A stretch of DNA of 5,246 bases from JALYIM01 sp040003205 (GTDB taxonomy: Bacteria > Acidobacteriota > Terriglobia > Terriglobales > Acidobacteriaceae), in assembly GCA_040003205.1 (NCBI GenBank), contig JBDUDA010000219.1, forward strand, positions 1-5,246. Direction: 5' to 3'. Both the position numbers and the translations under genes were made by a program. Below, piece by piece: positions 1-5,246 of the stretch. Every line of letters starts with the position of its first letter. The stretch's first letter is position 1. Below the pieces are notes generated by a model, which worked only from the letters and a program-made list of their open reading frames with translations, did not search any database and was not told where the DNA came from.

Positions 1-426
1 ACTCTGATGGAAAAACTCGAGCGCCTCGGATGTTCCAAGGCTCTGGTTGGATTGGTAGTTCCCACCGGCTACACCTTCAACACAGATGGCAGTAGCCTGT
101 ATATGACTCTGGCAGCCTTGTTTGTGGCGCAAGCTACCAACACGCACCTGACACTATCTCAGCAGCTCACAATCTTCGCAGTGGCCACGCTGACTTCGAA
201 AGGAGCGAGCGGAGTGCAAGGCGCCGCTTTTATCGCTCTGGTCGGCACACTTACTGTGGTGCCGACTATTCCGGTCGCTGGAATGGCACTCATCCTCGGG
301 ATCGATCGTTTTATGAGCATGTTTCGCGCTCTCGTGAATATGATTGGTAACGGAGTAGCCACGATCGTGGTGGCGCGGTGGGAAAAGGAAATCGACCGCA
401 AAACCCTGAGTGAAAAGCTAGCTTGA
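1..426 (+). CDS. dctA: C4-dicarboxylate:cation symporter DctA, C-terminal part (5' truncated by window edge)
   Basis: This is the C-terminal third of an inner-membrane symporter of the DAACS (glutamate/dicarboxylate) family, which imports succinate, fumarate, malate and related acids with protons or sodium. The frame is open from base 1 and 141 codons are visible; the Met codon at 7 is internal, not a start. Landmarks, counting that Met as 1: PTGYTFNTDGSS (19-30), the TM7 segment with the NxDG cation/substrate motif; TSKGASGVQGAAF (63-75), the re-entrant hairpin HP2 that gates the substrate site; and GIDRFMSMFRALVNMIGNG (98-116), TM8. In TM8, Arg107 and Asn111 align with archaeal GltPh R397 and N401, and Arg107 would bind the distal carboxylate. 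Serine at the GltPh D394 position suits a dicarboxylate rather than an amino-acid carrier. The C-terminus ends shortly after TM8, as in full-length DctA. TtuC-like and TarD-like genes nearby suggest malate or tartrate as substrate. Family assignment is firm; exact substrate is inference. Confidence 0.9.
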   Translation, partial: TLMEKLERLGCSKALVGLVVPTGYTFNTDGSSLYMTLAALFVAQATNTHLTLSQQLTIFAVATLTSKGASGVQGAAFIALVGTLTVVPTIPVAGMALILGIDRFMSMFRALVNMIGNGVATIVVARWEKEIDRKTLSEKLA

Positions 427-602
427 TCGAAGCAGAACACGCATTGCCAGAAATCATTTCTTAAAAAAGCATTCTGAATACGTTTTCATCCGTGCTTCGC
501 CAAAGCTTCATCCATCTCGACTAGGTTCTGGTATTTGAATATCGCTGTCATAACTTTGCACCCCATGTCGGTGTGCTGAGCCTCTGGTCACACATGCCCC
601 CT
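427..602. other. Intergenic gap between dctA and ttuC
   Basis: This gap of about 175 bases holds no credible gene. It is A/T-richer than its flanks and contains a short near-perfect inverted repeat followed by an A-run. I found no convincing -35/-10 pair and no GC-rich hairpin followed by a T-run, so it is unclear whether the dehydrogenase has its own promoter or is read through from dctA. The length leaves room for a promoter. Confidence 0.5.
449..461. repeat. 13-base inverted repeat, AGAAAT-C-ATTTCT
   Basis: Two 6-base arms, AGAAAT and ATTTCT, are exact reverse complements around a single central C, and are followed within two bases by a run of six A. The one-base spacer is too short for a hairpin loop without opening the inner pairs, so a terminator is unlikely. 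A small dimeric regulator site is conceivable, but a repeat of this size can arise by chance. Confidence 0.25.
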
Positions 603-1664
603 ATGAGAACTTTCAGCATTGCAGTCATTGCAGGAGATGGAATCGGTAAAGAAGTAGTCCCCGAAGGCATTCGCGTTCTGGAAGTTGCCGGCGCGAAGTT
701 CGGGTTCAAGCTGGAATGGAAAGAATTTGACTGGAGTTGCGAAAGATATCTGCACACCGGAATGATGATGCCTCCGAATGGCATCGAGACTTTGCAGAGA
801 TTCGACGCTATTTTTCTTGGAGCGGTCGGCCATCCCAAAGTGGCGGACCATGTCTCCCTTTGGGGATTGCTGATCCCGATCCGCCGACATTTTCAGCAAT
901 ACGTGAATCTGCGTCCGGTGCGGCTCTTTGCCGGCATTGAGACGCCGCTAAAAAACTGGCAGCCCGGCCAGATCGATTTCTGTGTGGTGCGCGAGAATAA
1001 CGAGGGAGAATATTCAAATGTTGGTGGCCGTCTCTACCAGGGAACTGACGATGAAATTGTCATTCAGCAGACGGTGTTTACCCGCCGCGGGGTGGATCGT
1101 ATTCTGCGCTACGCCTTCGAACTCGCGGGAAAGCGAAAAAAACATTTAACCTCCGCCACAAAGTCAAATGGCATTATTCACACGATGCCTTTCTGGGACG
1201 AACGCTTCCGCGAAATGGCGGCCCACTATCCAAGCATTCGCACAGATCAATTCCACATTGATATCTTGACCGCGCACTTCGTGCGGCATCCGGATTGGTT
1301 CGACGTGGTGGTGGGGTCCAATTTGTTTGGCGACATTCTTTCCGATCTTGGCCCGGCCGTCGTCGGCTCGATCGGAATCGCTCCTTCCGCAAACCTCAAT
1401 CCTGAAAAAACTTTTCCTTCGATGTTTGAACCCGTCCACGGCTCTGCACCGGATATAGCCGGGAAGGGAATCGCGAATCCTGTCGGCCAGATTTGGTCAG
1501 GCGCAATGATGCTTCGGCATCTGGGCGAGAACACTGCGGCTGATGGCGTGGAGAAGGCGATTGAAGAAGTTCTCGCTGAAGCTTCTGTCAGAACTGCCGA
1601 CATTGGCGGCAACTCCACGACCCGGCAAATGGGCGAGGCCATCGCGCAGCGCGTTGCCGGTTGA
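603..1664 (+). CDS. ttuC: Tartrate dehydrogenase/decarboxylase or D-malate dehydrogenase (TtuC/DmlA-like)
   Basis: This is a cytoplasmic NAD- and divalent-metal-dependent beta-decarboxylating dehydrogenase of the isocitrate/isopropylmalate dehydrogenase superfamily. TtuC relatives oxidise L- and meso-tartrate to oxaloglycolate and decarboxylate D-malate to pyruvate. From ATG 603 the protein is 353 residues, normal for the family. Visible motifs: GDGIGKEV (11-18); DHVSLWGLLIPIRR (82-95) and VNLRPVRL (101-108), substrate-arginine regions typical of TtuC/DmlA; VRENNEGEY (129-137) with catalytic Tyr137; TKSNG (186-190) with catalytic Lys187; HIDIL with Asp220; GDILSDLGP with metal ligands Asp244 and Asp248; and EPVHGSAPDIAGKGIANP (276-293), the coenzyme loop and superfamily signature. 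The DHVSLWGLL and GTDDE patterns favour tartrate/D-malate over isopropylmalate, and no leuC/leuD lies nearby. Start: the frame is open back to GTG 573, with ATGs at 594 and 603. None has a clear Shine-Dalgarno; 603 puts the first beta-strand (FSIAVIAGDG) at the usual distance. TtuC and DmlA cannot be separated by eye. Confidence 0.9.
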   Translation: MRTFSIAVIAGDGIGKEVVPEGIRVLEVAGAKFGFKLEWKEFDWSCERYLHTGMMMPPNGIETLQRFDAIFLGAVGHPKVADHVSLWGLLIPIRRHFQQYVNLRPVRLFAGIETPLKNWQPGQIDFCVVRENNEGEYSNVGGRLYQGTDDEIVIQQTVFTRRGVDRILRYAFELAGKRKKHLTSATKSNGIIHTMPFWDERFREMAAHYPSIRTDQFHIDILTAHFVRHPDWFDVVVGSNLFGDILSDLGPAVVGSIGIAPSANLNPEKTFPSMFEPVHGSAPDIAGKGIANPVGQIWSGAMMLRHLGENTAADGVEKAIEEVLAEASVRTADIGGNSTTRQMGEAIAQRVAG

Positions 1665-1722
1665 CATCTTCGATTCTTAACTCTATTTTCGAACACATTT
1701 GATACCCGCAATCTGAACTGCT

Positions 1723-1728
1723 AGAGGG
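1723..1728 (+). promoter_or_regulatory. Shine-Dalgarno-like AGAGGG upstream of the MFS gene
   Basis: This purine-rich hexamer is the only ribosome-binding-site candidate in the 76-base gap after the dehydrogenase. It ends 12 bases before the in-frame TTG at 1741, which is long. It ends 7 bases before an out-of-frame ATG at 1736, which is ideal. The mismatch between best spacing and best frame is what makes the site notable. A weaker GGTGA at 1732-1736 lies 4 bases from the TTG. Confidence 0.45.
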
Positions 1729-1735
1729 TCTGGTG

Positions 1736-1747
1736 ATGAATTGCTAG
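1736..1747 (+). other. Three-codon ORF (ATG AAT TGC TAG) overlapping the MFS start
   Basis: An ATG well placed for the AGAGGG site opens a frame that stops after three codons (Met-Asn-Cys), inside the start of the MFS gene and in a different frame. One extra base between 1739 and 1741 would make this ATG the start of the transporter. It may be the trace of a one-base deletion or sequencing error, a translational-coupling leader, or chance. Confidence 0.3.
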
Positions 1748-2988
1748 AGAGCTCTAAGCAGTCTTCGTTAGTATCCGGCCCGGCAGAGGCTCATCCCCAG
1801 CTCTCGCCGAACTGGCAGTATGGCGTCGCCTCCGGCATTCTGGGATGGATTTTAGACGCGTTCGATTTCTTCGTTGTCATCTTTCTGGTGGATACGTTAG
1901 CCGCAAACTTCCACACCGACAAAAAAGCCATTGTCTGGACCATCACGGCAGCCCTGGCGATGCGTCCCGTAGGAGCCCTGATTTTTGGTTCGCTTGCAGA
2001 TCGTTTCGGCAGACGTAAGCCTTTGATGTCAGTGGTAGTTTATTTTTCTGCCATCACGGTCCTCAGCGGGCTTGCTCCCAATTACACGACCTTTCTCATC
2101 TTAAGAGCGCTCTACGGAATAGGTATGGGCGGCTACTGGGGGATCGGGGCGTCACTTGCGATGGAAAGTGCGCCCATCCACCGGCGCGGCTTTTTTTCAG
2201 GACTCATGCAGGGTGGCTATCCGATGGGATATCTGCTGGCGGCACTTTCGGTTCTGGTGGTTATTCCTCACTTGGGATGGCGGGCGATGTTTTTCGTGGG
2301 AGTAATTCCCGCACTATTCACCGTTTATCTCGTGTCAAAAGCTCCTGAGTCTGAAGCCTGGAAACAGCATCGGCTACCCAATCTGCGGTCACTCTTTAAA
2401 ATTTTATTTCAGCATCGCAAGAGTTTCGGTTATCTGCTCCTGGTGATGACAGTTATGACATGTCTCTCCCACGGGACCCAAGACTTGTATCCAGATTTCT
2501 TGAAAACGCAGCACAGTATGTCTCGCCAGTTCGTCTCTTACATCGCAATGTTTTACAACGTGGGCGCAATTTTAGGCGCACTGTTGTTTGGGCACATTTC
2601 GCAGCGCTACGGCCGACGCAGAATTGCGATCGCTGCTTTGACACTATCGCTGCTTTCCATCCCCCTCTGGGCCTTCGGCGCGTCACTCACCGCGCTTGTC
2701 TGCGGATCGTTTTTAATGCAAGCCGGAGTACAGGGAACATTCGGAATCATTCCCGCACATCTCAACGAGCTCTCTCCCGACGCGATACGCGGATTGTTTC
2801 CGGGCTTCGTTTATCAATTGGGCGTGTTGTTTGGATCGCCTGCAGTGGCGGTTGAGTACGAGCTACGGGACAAGCTTGGATATCAATGGGCGTTAGCTAC
2901 TTTCGAAGGTCTGGTAATTCTTTCCCTGATGGTGCTCTTCGCTTTGGGGCCGGAAAAACATGGCAAGAGCTTTGTGAAAACAGCTTAG
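1741..2988 (+). CDS. MFS transporter, SHS (sialate/lactate:H+ symporter, JEN1-like) family
   Basis: This is an inner-membrane major facilitator transporter, 415 residues with about 12 hydrophobic helices (roughly 27-50, 65-86, 94-112, 116-138, 150-172, 178-198, 228-245, 264-285, 294-312, 316-338, 350-372, 384-403) and a hydrophilic loop around 200-225. Family marks are GWILDAFDFF (35-44) in TM1; motif A GSLADRFGRRK (83-93) after TM2 and its repeat GHISQRYGRRR (284-294); and SHGTQD (243-248) in TM7. SHGTQD is the core of the conserved motif of the JEN1 lactate/pyruvate permeases and their bacterial SHS relatives. Proton-coupled uptake of a short hydroxy- or keto-acid is the family-based expectation; the neighbours suggest tartrate, malate, lactate or pyruvate, but the substrate cannot be read from sequence. 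It is not the ACS-type carrier (TtuB) usually paired with TtuC. TTG 1741 is the only start codon between the upstream in-frame stop (TGA 1714-1716) and the first helix. It probably shares a transcript with the dehydrogenase 76 bases upstream. Confidence 0.85.
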   Translation: MLESSKQSSLVSGPAEAHPQLSPNWQYGVASGILGWILDAFDFFVVIFLVDTLAANFHTDKKAIVWTITAALAMRPVGALIFGSLADRFGRRKPLMSVVVYFSAITVLSGLAPNYTTFLILRALYGIGMGGYWGIGASLAMESAPIHRRGFFSGLMQGGYPMGYLLAALSVLVVIPHLGWRAMFFVGVIPALFTVYLVSKAPESEAWKQHRLPNLRSLFKILFQHRKSFGYLLLVMTVMTCLSHGTQDLYPDFLKTQHSMSRQFVSYIAMFYNVGAILGALLFGHISQRYGRRRIAIAALTLSLLSIPLWAFGASLTALVCGSFLMQAGVQGTFGIIPAHLNELSPDAIRGLFPGFVYQLGVLFGSPAVAVEYELRDKLGYQWALATFEGLVILSLMVLFALGPEKHGKSFVKTA

Positions 2989-3028
2989 CAACAATATTTC
3001 GGCTCACGCGATTTTAGGAAAGTCCGCT
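2989..3028. other. Convergent intergenic junction
   Basis: These 40 bases separate the stop codons of the plus-strand transporter and the minus-strand MmgE/PrpD gene. A bidirectional terminator would be expected here. The only pairing I can find is imperfect, GGAAAG (3017-3022 region) against CTTTTC just inside the MmgE/PrpD end, with no GC-rich stem and no clean T-run. I therefore do not call a terminator. Confidence 0.4.
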
Positions 3029-4600
3029 CTAGCTTTTCTGCAACGCAGGACGAAGCTCGCGAATATCTTTCATCTTGTCGAGCGCCCACACTCTTTCAAT
3101 CAGCTTCGAAAGAGTCGCCTCTCCCAGCACGGGCGTAATCAAAGATCGCGCCTTGGCAACCACTTCTTCACGGGTCATGGGATTCGCCGCCGTTCCACGC
3201 ACATCGCGGATCCAATCATTCATCTGGGTCCCATCGTTCAGAGTTAGTTCGACGATGGCTTCGCGTCGCGGACGGCGCGCGTCAATTCGCGGATCAGCAA
3301 GGACTTCAACCTTAGCGCGCTGCTTCAGCACGGCAGGATCTTTCATCCGTGCCTTGTCGTGGACGGATTGAAACGTCGCCGTTTTATCCAGCAACATTAT
3401 CGCGACCATGTGTTGCAAACAGATGTCCGGCATATCGCGATTGCTCACGGTGTTGGCCTCATCGCTGGCAATCCGAACAACAACTTTTTGGACATCATCG
3501 GCGGTAAACGAACGCTGTTTGAAAAATCCCGCAAGCGCATCGAGCGGTGCCTGAATGGGCGATCCGACAGTCCATTTCTTGATGTTGGTCTGCGTAATTT
3601 CGTAGCGCTCGCCCAGCTTGTCAATGAGTTGCGTTGGATCAGCTTTAACCAAACCATTTTCTCGGGGAGCGAAAGCCTCGAAGAAGTTATCGGGACCAGA
3701 AAAAATATCGTCGACACCGGTGAAGCCTGCCTTGATCAGCATCGCAGCGATCACCGCGCCAGACGCGGCCCTGCCCCCGAAGAGAAAAGCCTTTTCCATG
3801 TGCTCGGCATCGCGACTCCAGGCTCCTATGCCGGAAGTCTGTTGCGCGCTGTAGTCCAGCAACAATCGCATCTGTTTTGCATCGAATCCAGCGGCGCAGC
3901 CAGCAGCGGCGCCGGCGCCGAAAGCGGCAACCGTACCGTGCGTGCTTCTATGAGTAGCAGCCTGATAGGCAGGACCTCCCATGCTCATTGTTACGCGCGT
4001 GCCGACGTCATAGCCGAGAGTCACGGCGCGCAGAAAATGTGTTCCGCTAATTGTGAAATGCTCGCCCGCAGACAACGCCGCGGGGACGACTGAAACTCCC
4101 GGATGCGATCGCGATGGACCGTGCGAATCGTCGGTTTCGTCAGAGTGGGCAAGCACACCATTGGCGAGGGCTGCTTCGATGGGTCCGCAAACAATATTGG
4201 AAGCGACAACAGTCGCGACTTCCCTTCCCCCGTAGGCATGAACGAAGTCAATGGCAGCGCGGCCCGGACGCAGTGTTGAGCCGGAAATCATTGCTGCCAG
4301 CGTATCGAGAATGTGATGTTTCGCCTTCTCGACCACTTCGTCTGGCAGTGCGCGAGCGGAGGCTTCGCTCATGTAGCTGCTTAGCTTCTCCATCACGGGG
4401 CTCAGGCCTTGGTCTTTGTTCTGAGAATCTGAGGATGACTGAGCCATCGCAATCTGTCGGGGGAGCGCTGCGCCAGCAACCGCAAATCCGGCGAGCTCGA
4501 GCAGAGTTCGTCGAGTGAGCGCCATCTTTATCTTATTTATATTATTCGACGAAGGCTCAGTTTCTATCGTGCTCTTGTCTTCACTTTCACCGAAACCCAT
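3029..4600 (-). CDS. MmgE/PrpD family protein with a Tat-type export signal
   Basis: From ATG 4600 this is 523 residues. The MmgE/PrpD family includes 2-methylcitrate dehydratase, cis-aconitate decarboxylase and iminodisuccinate epimerase, all acting on small polycarboxylates. Layout: hydrophilic n-region (1-28); TRRTLLE (29-35) with twin arginines 30-31; hydrophobic stretch to about 47; IAMA (50-53), a likely cleavage site; an all-helical domain (about 70-310); and a C-terminal alpha/beta domain (about 330-505). Family marks are LANGVLAHSDETDDSHG (145-161) with an acidic/His cluster and HP at 166-167, HGTVAAFGAGAAAG (221-234), and GGRAASG then AGFTG (275-295). Many relatives have HxGRAA where this one has FGGRAA, so a usual active-site histidine may be missing. 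Start choice: GGAGG (4611-4615) sits 10 bases before ATG 4600. ATG 4525 gives a more typical 28-residue Tat signal but has no Shine-Dalgarno. GTG 4654 is unsupported. It follows the TarD-like gene by 55 bases on the same strand. Family is firm, export probable, reaction unknown. Confidence 0.85.
   Translation of the reverse strand: MGFGESEDKSTIETEPSSNNINKIKMALTRRTLLELAGFAVAGAALPRQIAMAQSSSDSQNKDQGLSPVMEKLSSYMSEASARALPDEVVEKAKHHILDTLAAMISGSTLRPGRAAIDFVHAYGGREVATVVASNIVCGPIEAALANGVLAHSDETDDSHGPSRSHPGVSVVPAALSAGEHFTISGTHFLRAVTLGYDVGTRVTMSMGGPAYQAATHRSTHGTVAAFGAGAAAGCAAGFDAKQMRLLLDYSAQQTSGIGAWSRDAEHMEKAFLFGGRAASGAVIAAMLIKAGFTGVDDIFSGPDNFFEAFAPRENGLVKADPTQLIDKLGERYEITQTNIKKWTVGSPIQAPLDALAGFFKQRSFTADDVQKVVVRIASDEANTVSNRDMPDICLQHMVAIMLLDKTATFQSVHDKARMKDPAVLKQRAKVEVLADPRIDARRPRREAIVELTLNDGTQMNDWIRDVRGTAANPMTREEVVAKARSLITPVLGEATLSKLIERVWALDKMKDIRELRPALQKS
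4442..4525 (-). other. Twin-arginine (Tat) signal region of the MmgE/PrpD protein
   Basis: This segment encodes MALTRRTLLELAGFAVAGAA followed by a short LPRQIAMA stretch. It has the T-R-R-x-L-L pattern close to the S/T-R-R-x-F-L-K consensus, then a moderately hydrophobic Ala/Gly-rich core and an A-x-A cleavage motif (AMA) before a hydrophilic Q/S/D-rich linker. All three parts are in the right order. An uncleaved N-terminal anchor is an alternative. Confidence 0.65.
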
Positions 4601-4610
4601 CTGCGTTTTT

Positions 4611-4615
4611 CCTCC
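4611..4615 (-). promoter_or_regulatory. Shine-Dalgarno GGAGG that sets the MmgE/PrpD start
   Basis: Read on the minus strand, the context is GGTGGAGG, ten bases, then ATG at 4600. It is the strongest ribosome-binding site in the window. It lies after the stop codon of the TarD-like gene (4656-4658) and before the downstream ATG 4525, so it selects 4600 as the start and indicates independent translation initiation for the second gene of the pair. Confidence 0.7.
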
Positions 4616-4655
4616 ACCCGATAAGAACTGGTTCAGTTTTTTGCCGCATTGCACT

Positions 4656-5246
4656 TTAATTGTCGACGAGCGCTTTCATGACTTTGAACAGTTCATGCTT
4701 GGCTTCAAAGCCGATGCCAGGAATGTTGGGAAGCCTGACATAACTGTCTTCGACTGGGATTCCGTCCGCAAACCCACCGAAGGGCTGAAAGATTCCCGGA
4801 TAGGATTCATTCCCTCCTAATCCCAGGCCGGCTGCAATGTTCAACGACATCTGATGTCCACCATGCGGAATGCAGCGACGCGGCGACCATCCATGCTCCT
4901 TCAGCATGTCCAGAATTCGAAGATACTCGACGAGTCCGTAACTCAGCGCGCAGTCGAACTGCAAAATATCGCGATCGGGACGCATGTGCGCATAGCGGAT
5001 AAGGTTGCGCGCGTCTTGCAGGGAGAAAAGGTTCTCTCCCGTCGCCAGGGGCGGTGCATAGTGCTTCGCAACCTCAGCTTGCAAATCGAAATCAAGGGGA
5101 TCCCCGGCTTCTTCGTACCAGCGGAGATTGTAGGGAGCGAGTGCGCGCGCATAGGCGACGGCAGTCTCGATATCGAAGCGGCCATTTGCATCTACTGCCA
5201 GTTGCTCAGGGGTCTTCAGGATTTTCAGGACAGCTTCTATGCGCCG
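4656..5246 (-). CDS. tarD: D(-)-tartrate dehydratase-like enolase-superfamily enzyme, C-terminal part (5' truncated by window edge)
   Basis: This is the C-terminal half (196 codons) of a mandelate-racemase-type enolase-superfamily enzyme; the frame is open to the right edge, and the TTG at 5084 is internal. TarD dehydrates D-tartrate to oxaloacetate in the cytoplasm using Mg2+. Counting the first visible residue as 1: Asp19 (VDANGRFD), Glu45 (RWYEE) and Glu71 (TGENLF) are the three metal ligands, and Asp98 (QFDCALSYG) with His128 (PHGGHQMSLN) form the His-Asp pair. As recalled for Bradyrhizobium TarD, the ligands are D213, E239 and E265 and the base is H322. The spacings here (26, 26 and 57 residues) match exactly, and the 68 residues after the His predict a length near 390, against about 389. 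NESYPGIFQPFGGFADG (147-163) also looks TarD-like. The KxK catalytic lysine would fall about 11 residues outside the window. Other acid-sugar dehydratases are possible but less likely. It is upstream of, and probably co-transcribed with, the MmgE/PrpD gene. Confidence 0.85.
   Translation of the reverse strand, partial: RRIEAVLKILKTPEQLAVDANGRFDIETAVAYARALAPYNLRWYEEAGDPLDFDLQAEVAKHYAPPLATGENLFSLQDARNLIRYAHMRPDRDILQFDCALSYGLVEYLRILDMLKEHGWSPRRCIPHGGHQMSLNIAAGLGLGGNESYPGIFQPFGGFADGIPVEDSYVRLPNIPGIGFEAKHELFKVMKALVDN

Noticed and set aside
526..554. Possible -35/-10 pair (TTCTGG, 17 bases, CATAAC) upstream of the dehydrogenase
   Set aside because: The match to the sigma-70 consensus is poor, particularly at -35, and is no better than chance in A/T-rich DNA.
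573..602. GTG 573 or ATG 594 as the start of the dehydrogenase
   Set aside because: The extra 3 to 10 residues do not resemble family N-termini and neither has a Shine-Dalgarno; not excluded, but ATG 603 fits the family length better.
603..1664. 3-Isopropylmalate dehydrogenase (LeuB) as identity of the dehydrogenase
   Set aside because: The DHVSLWGLLIPIRR and GGRLYQGTDDE segments are of TtuC/DmlA type, and the neighbours are dicarboxylate rather than leucine biosynthesis genes.
1247..1711. Minus-strand ORF (154 codons) opposite the dehydrogenase
   Set aside because: Antisense to the conserved catalytic half of the TtuC-like enzyme; no recognisable protein features.
2460..2855. Plus-strand ORF (131 codons) in another frame of the MFS gene
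   Set aside because: Overlaps conserved transporter sequence in the +1 direction; Arg-rich and unlike a membrane or known protein. The MFS reading frame is intact across it, so it is not a frameshift remnant.
2989..3060. Bidirectional rho-independent terminator between the convergent genes
   Set aside because: Only a short, imperfect A/T-rich pairing is present, with no GC-rich stem and no clean T-run.
3359..4093. Long plus-strand ORF (244 codons) opposite the MmgE/PrpD gene
   Set aside because: It lies entirely antisense to a clearly recognisable family protein, its translation is Arg/Ser-rich with no recognisable domain, and it has the composition of a shadow frame.
4114..4518. Plus-strand ORF (134 codons) opposite the MmgE/PrpD N-terminus
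   Set aside because: Antisense shadow; extremely Arg/Ser-rich translation with no motif and no ribosome-binding site I could identify.
4515..4820. Plus-strand ORF (101 codons) spanning the tarD-mmgE/prpD junction
   Set aside because: Antisense to two recognised genes and without a convincing start region.
4943..5191. Minus-strand ORF (82 codons) overlapping the TarD-like gene in another frame
   Set aside because: The frame carrying the enolase-superfamily metal ligands is open to the window edge, so this is an out-of-frame shadow.

Overview
The window is a compact bacterial locus for uptake and breakdown of C4 hydroxy-dicarboxylates, tartrate being the likeliest substrate. There are five protein-coding genes and almost no spare DNA. 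Base composition is moderate (roughly the low-to-mid 50s % GC by eye), and GTG/TTG start codons are plausible in places. That would suit a soil or freshwater bacterium such as an Acidobacteriota member, but the sequence alone does not fix the taxon, and this is a low-confidence guess. I see no rRNA, tRNA, CRISPR array, insertion sequence or phage gene.

Plus strand, left to right. (1) The last 141 codons of a DctA-type dicarboxylate symporter, cut by the left edge. (2) A 176-base gap, then a complete tartrate dehydrogenase/D-malate dehydrogenase-like enzyme of the isocitrate/isopropylmalate dehydrogenase superfamily. (3) A 76-base gap, then a 12-helix major facilitator transporter of the sialate/lactate (SHS, JEN1-like) type. 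Its only usable in-frame start is TTG, and an out-of-frame ATG with better ribosome-binding-site spacing lies just upstream.

Minus strand, converging on these genes and read from the right edge. (4) The last 196 codons of an enolase-superfamily acid-sugar dehydratase. Its metal and catalytic residues match the spacing of Bradyrhizobium D(-)-tartrate dehydratase (TarD) exactly. (5) Downstream of it, and presumably in the same transcript, a complete MmgE/PrpD-family protein with a twin-arginine (Tat) type export signal. The two groups meet tail to tail, 40 bases apart.

Inferred working model: the two transporters bring in malate, tartrate or related acids. The TarD-like enzyme dehydrates D-tartrate to oxaloacetate, and the TtuC-like enzyme oxidises or decarboxylates L-/meso-tartrate or D-malate, so different stereoisomers reach central metabolism. 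The MmgE/PrpD protein has no known place in tartrate catabolism, and its apparent export makes it the least explained gene and the best candidate for undescribed biochemistry here. A known pathway with unusual components is better supported than a wholly new system.
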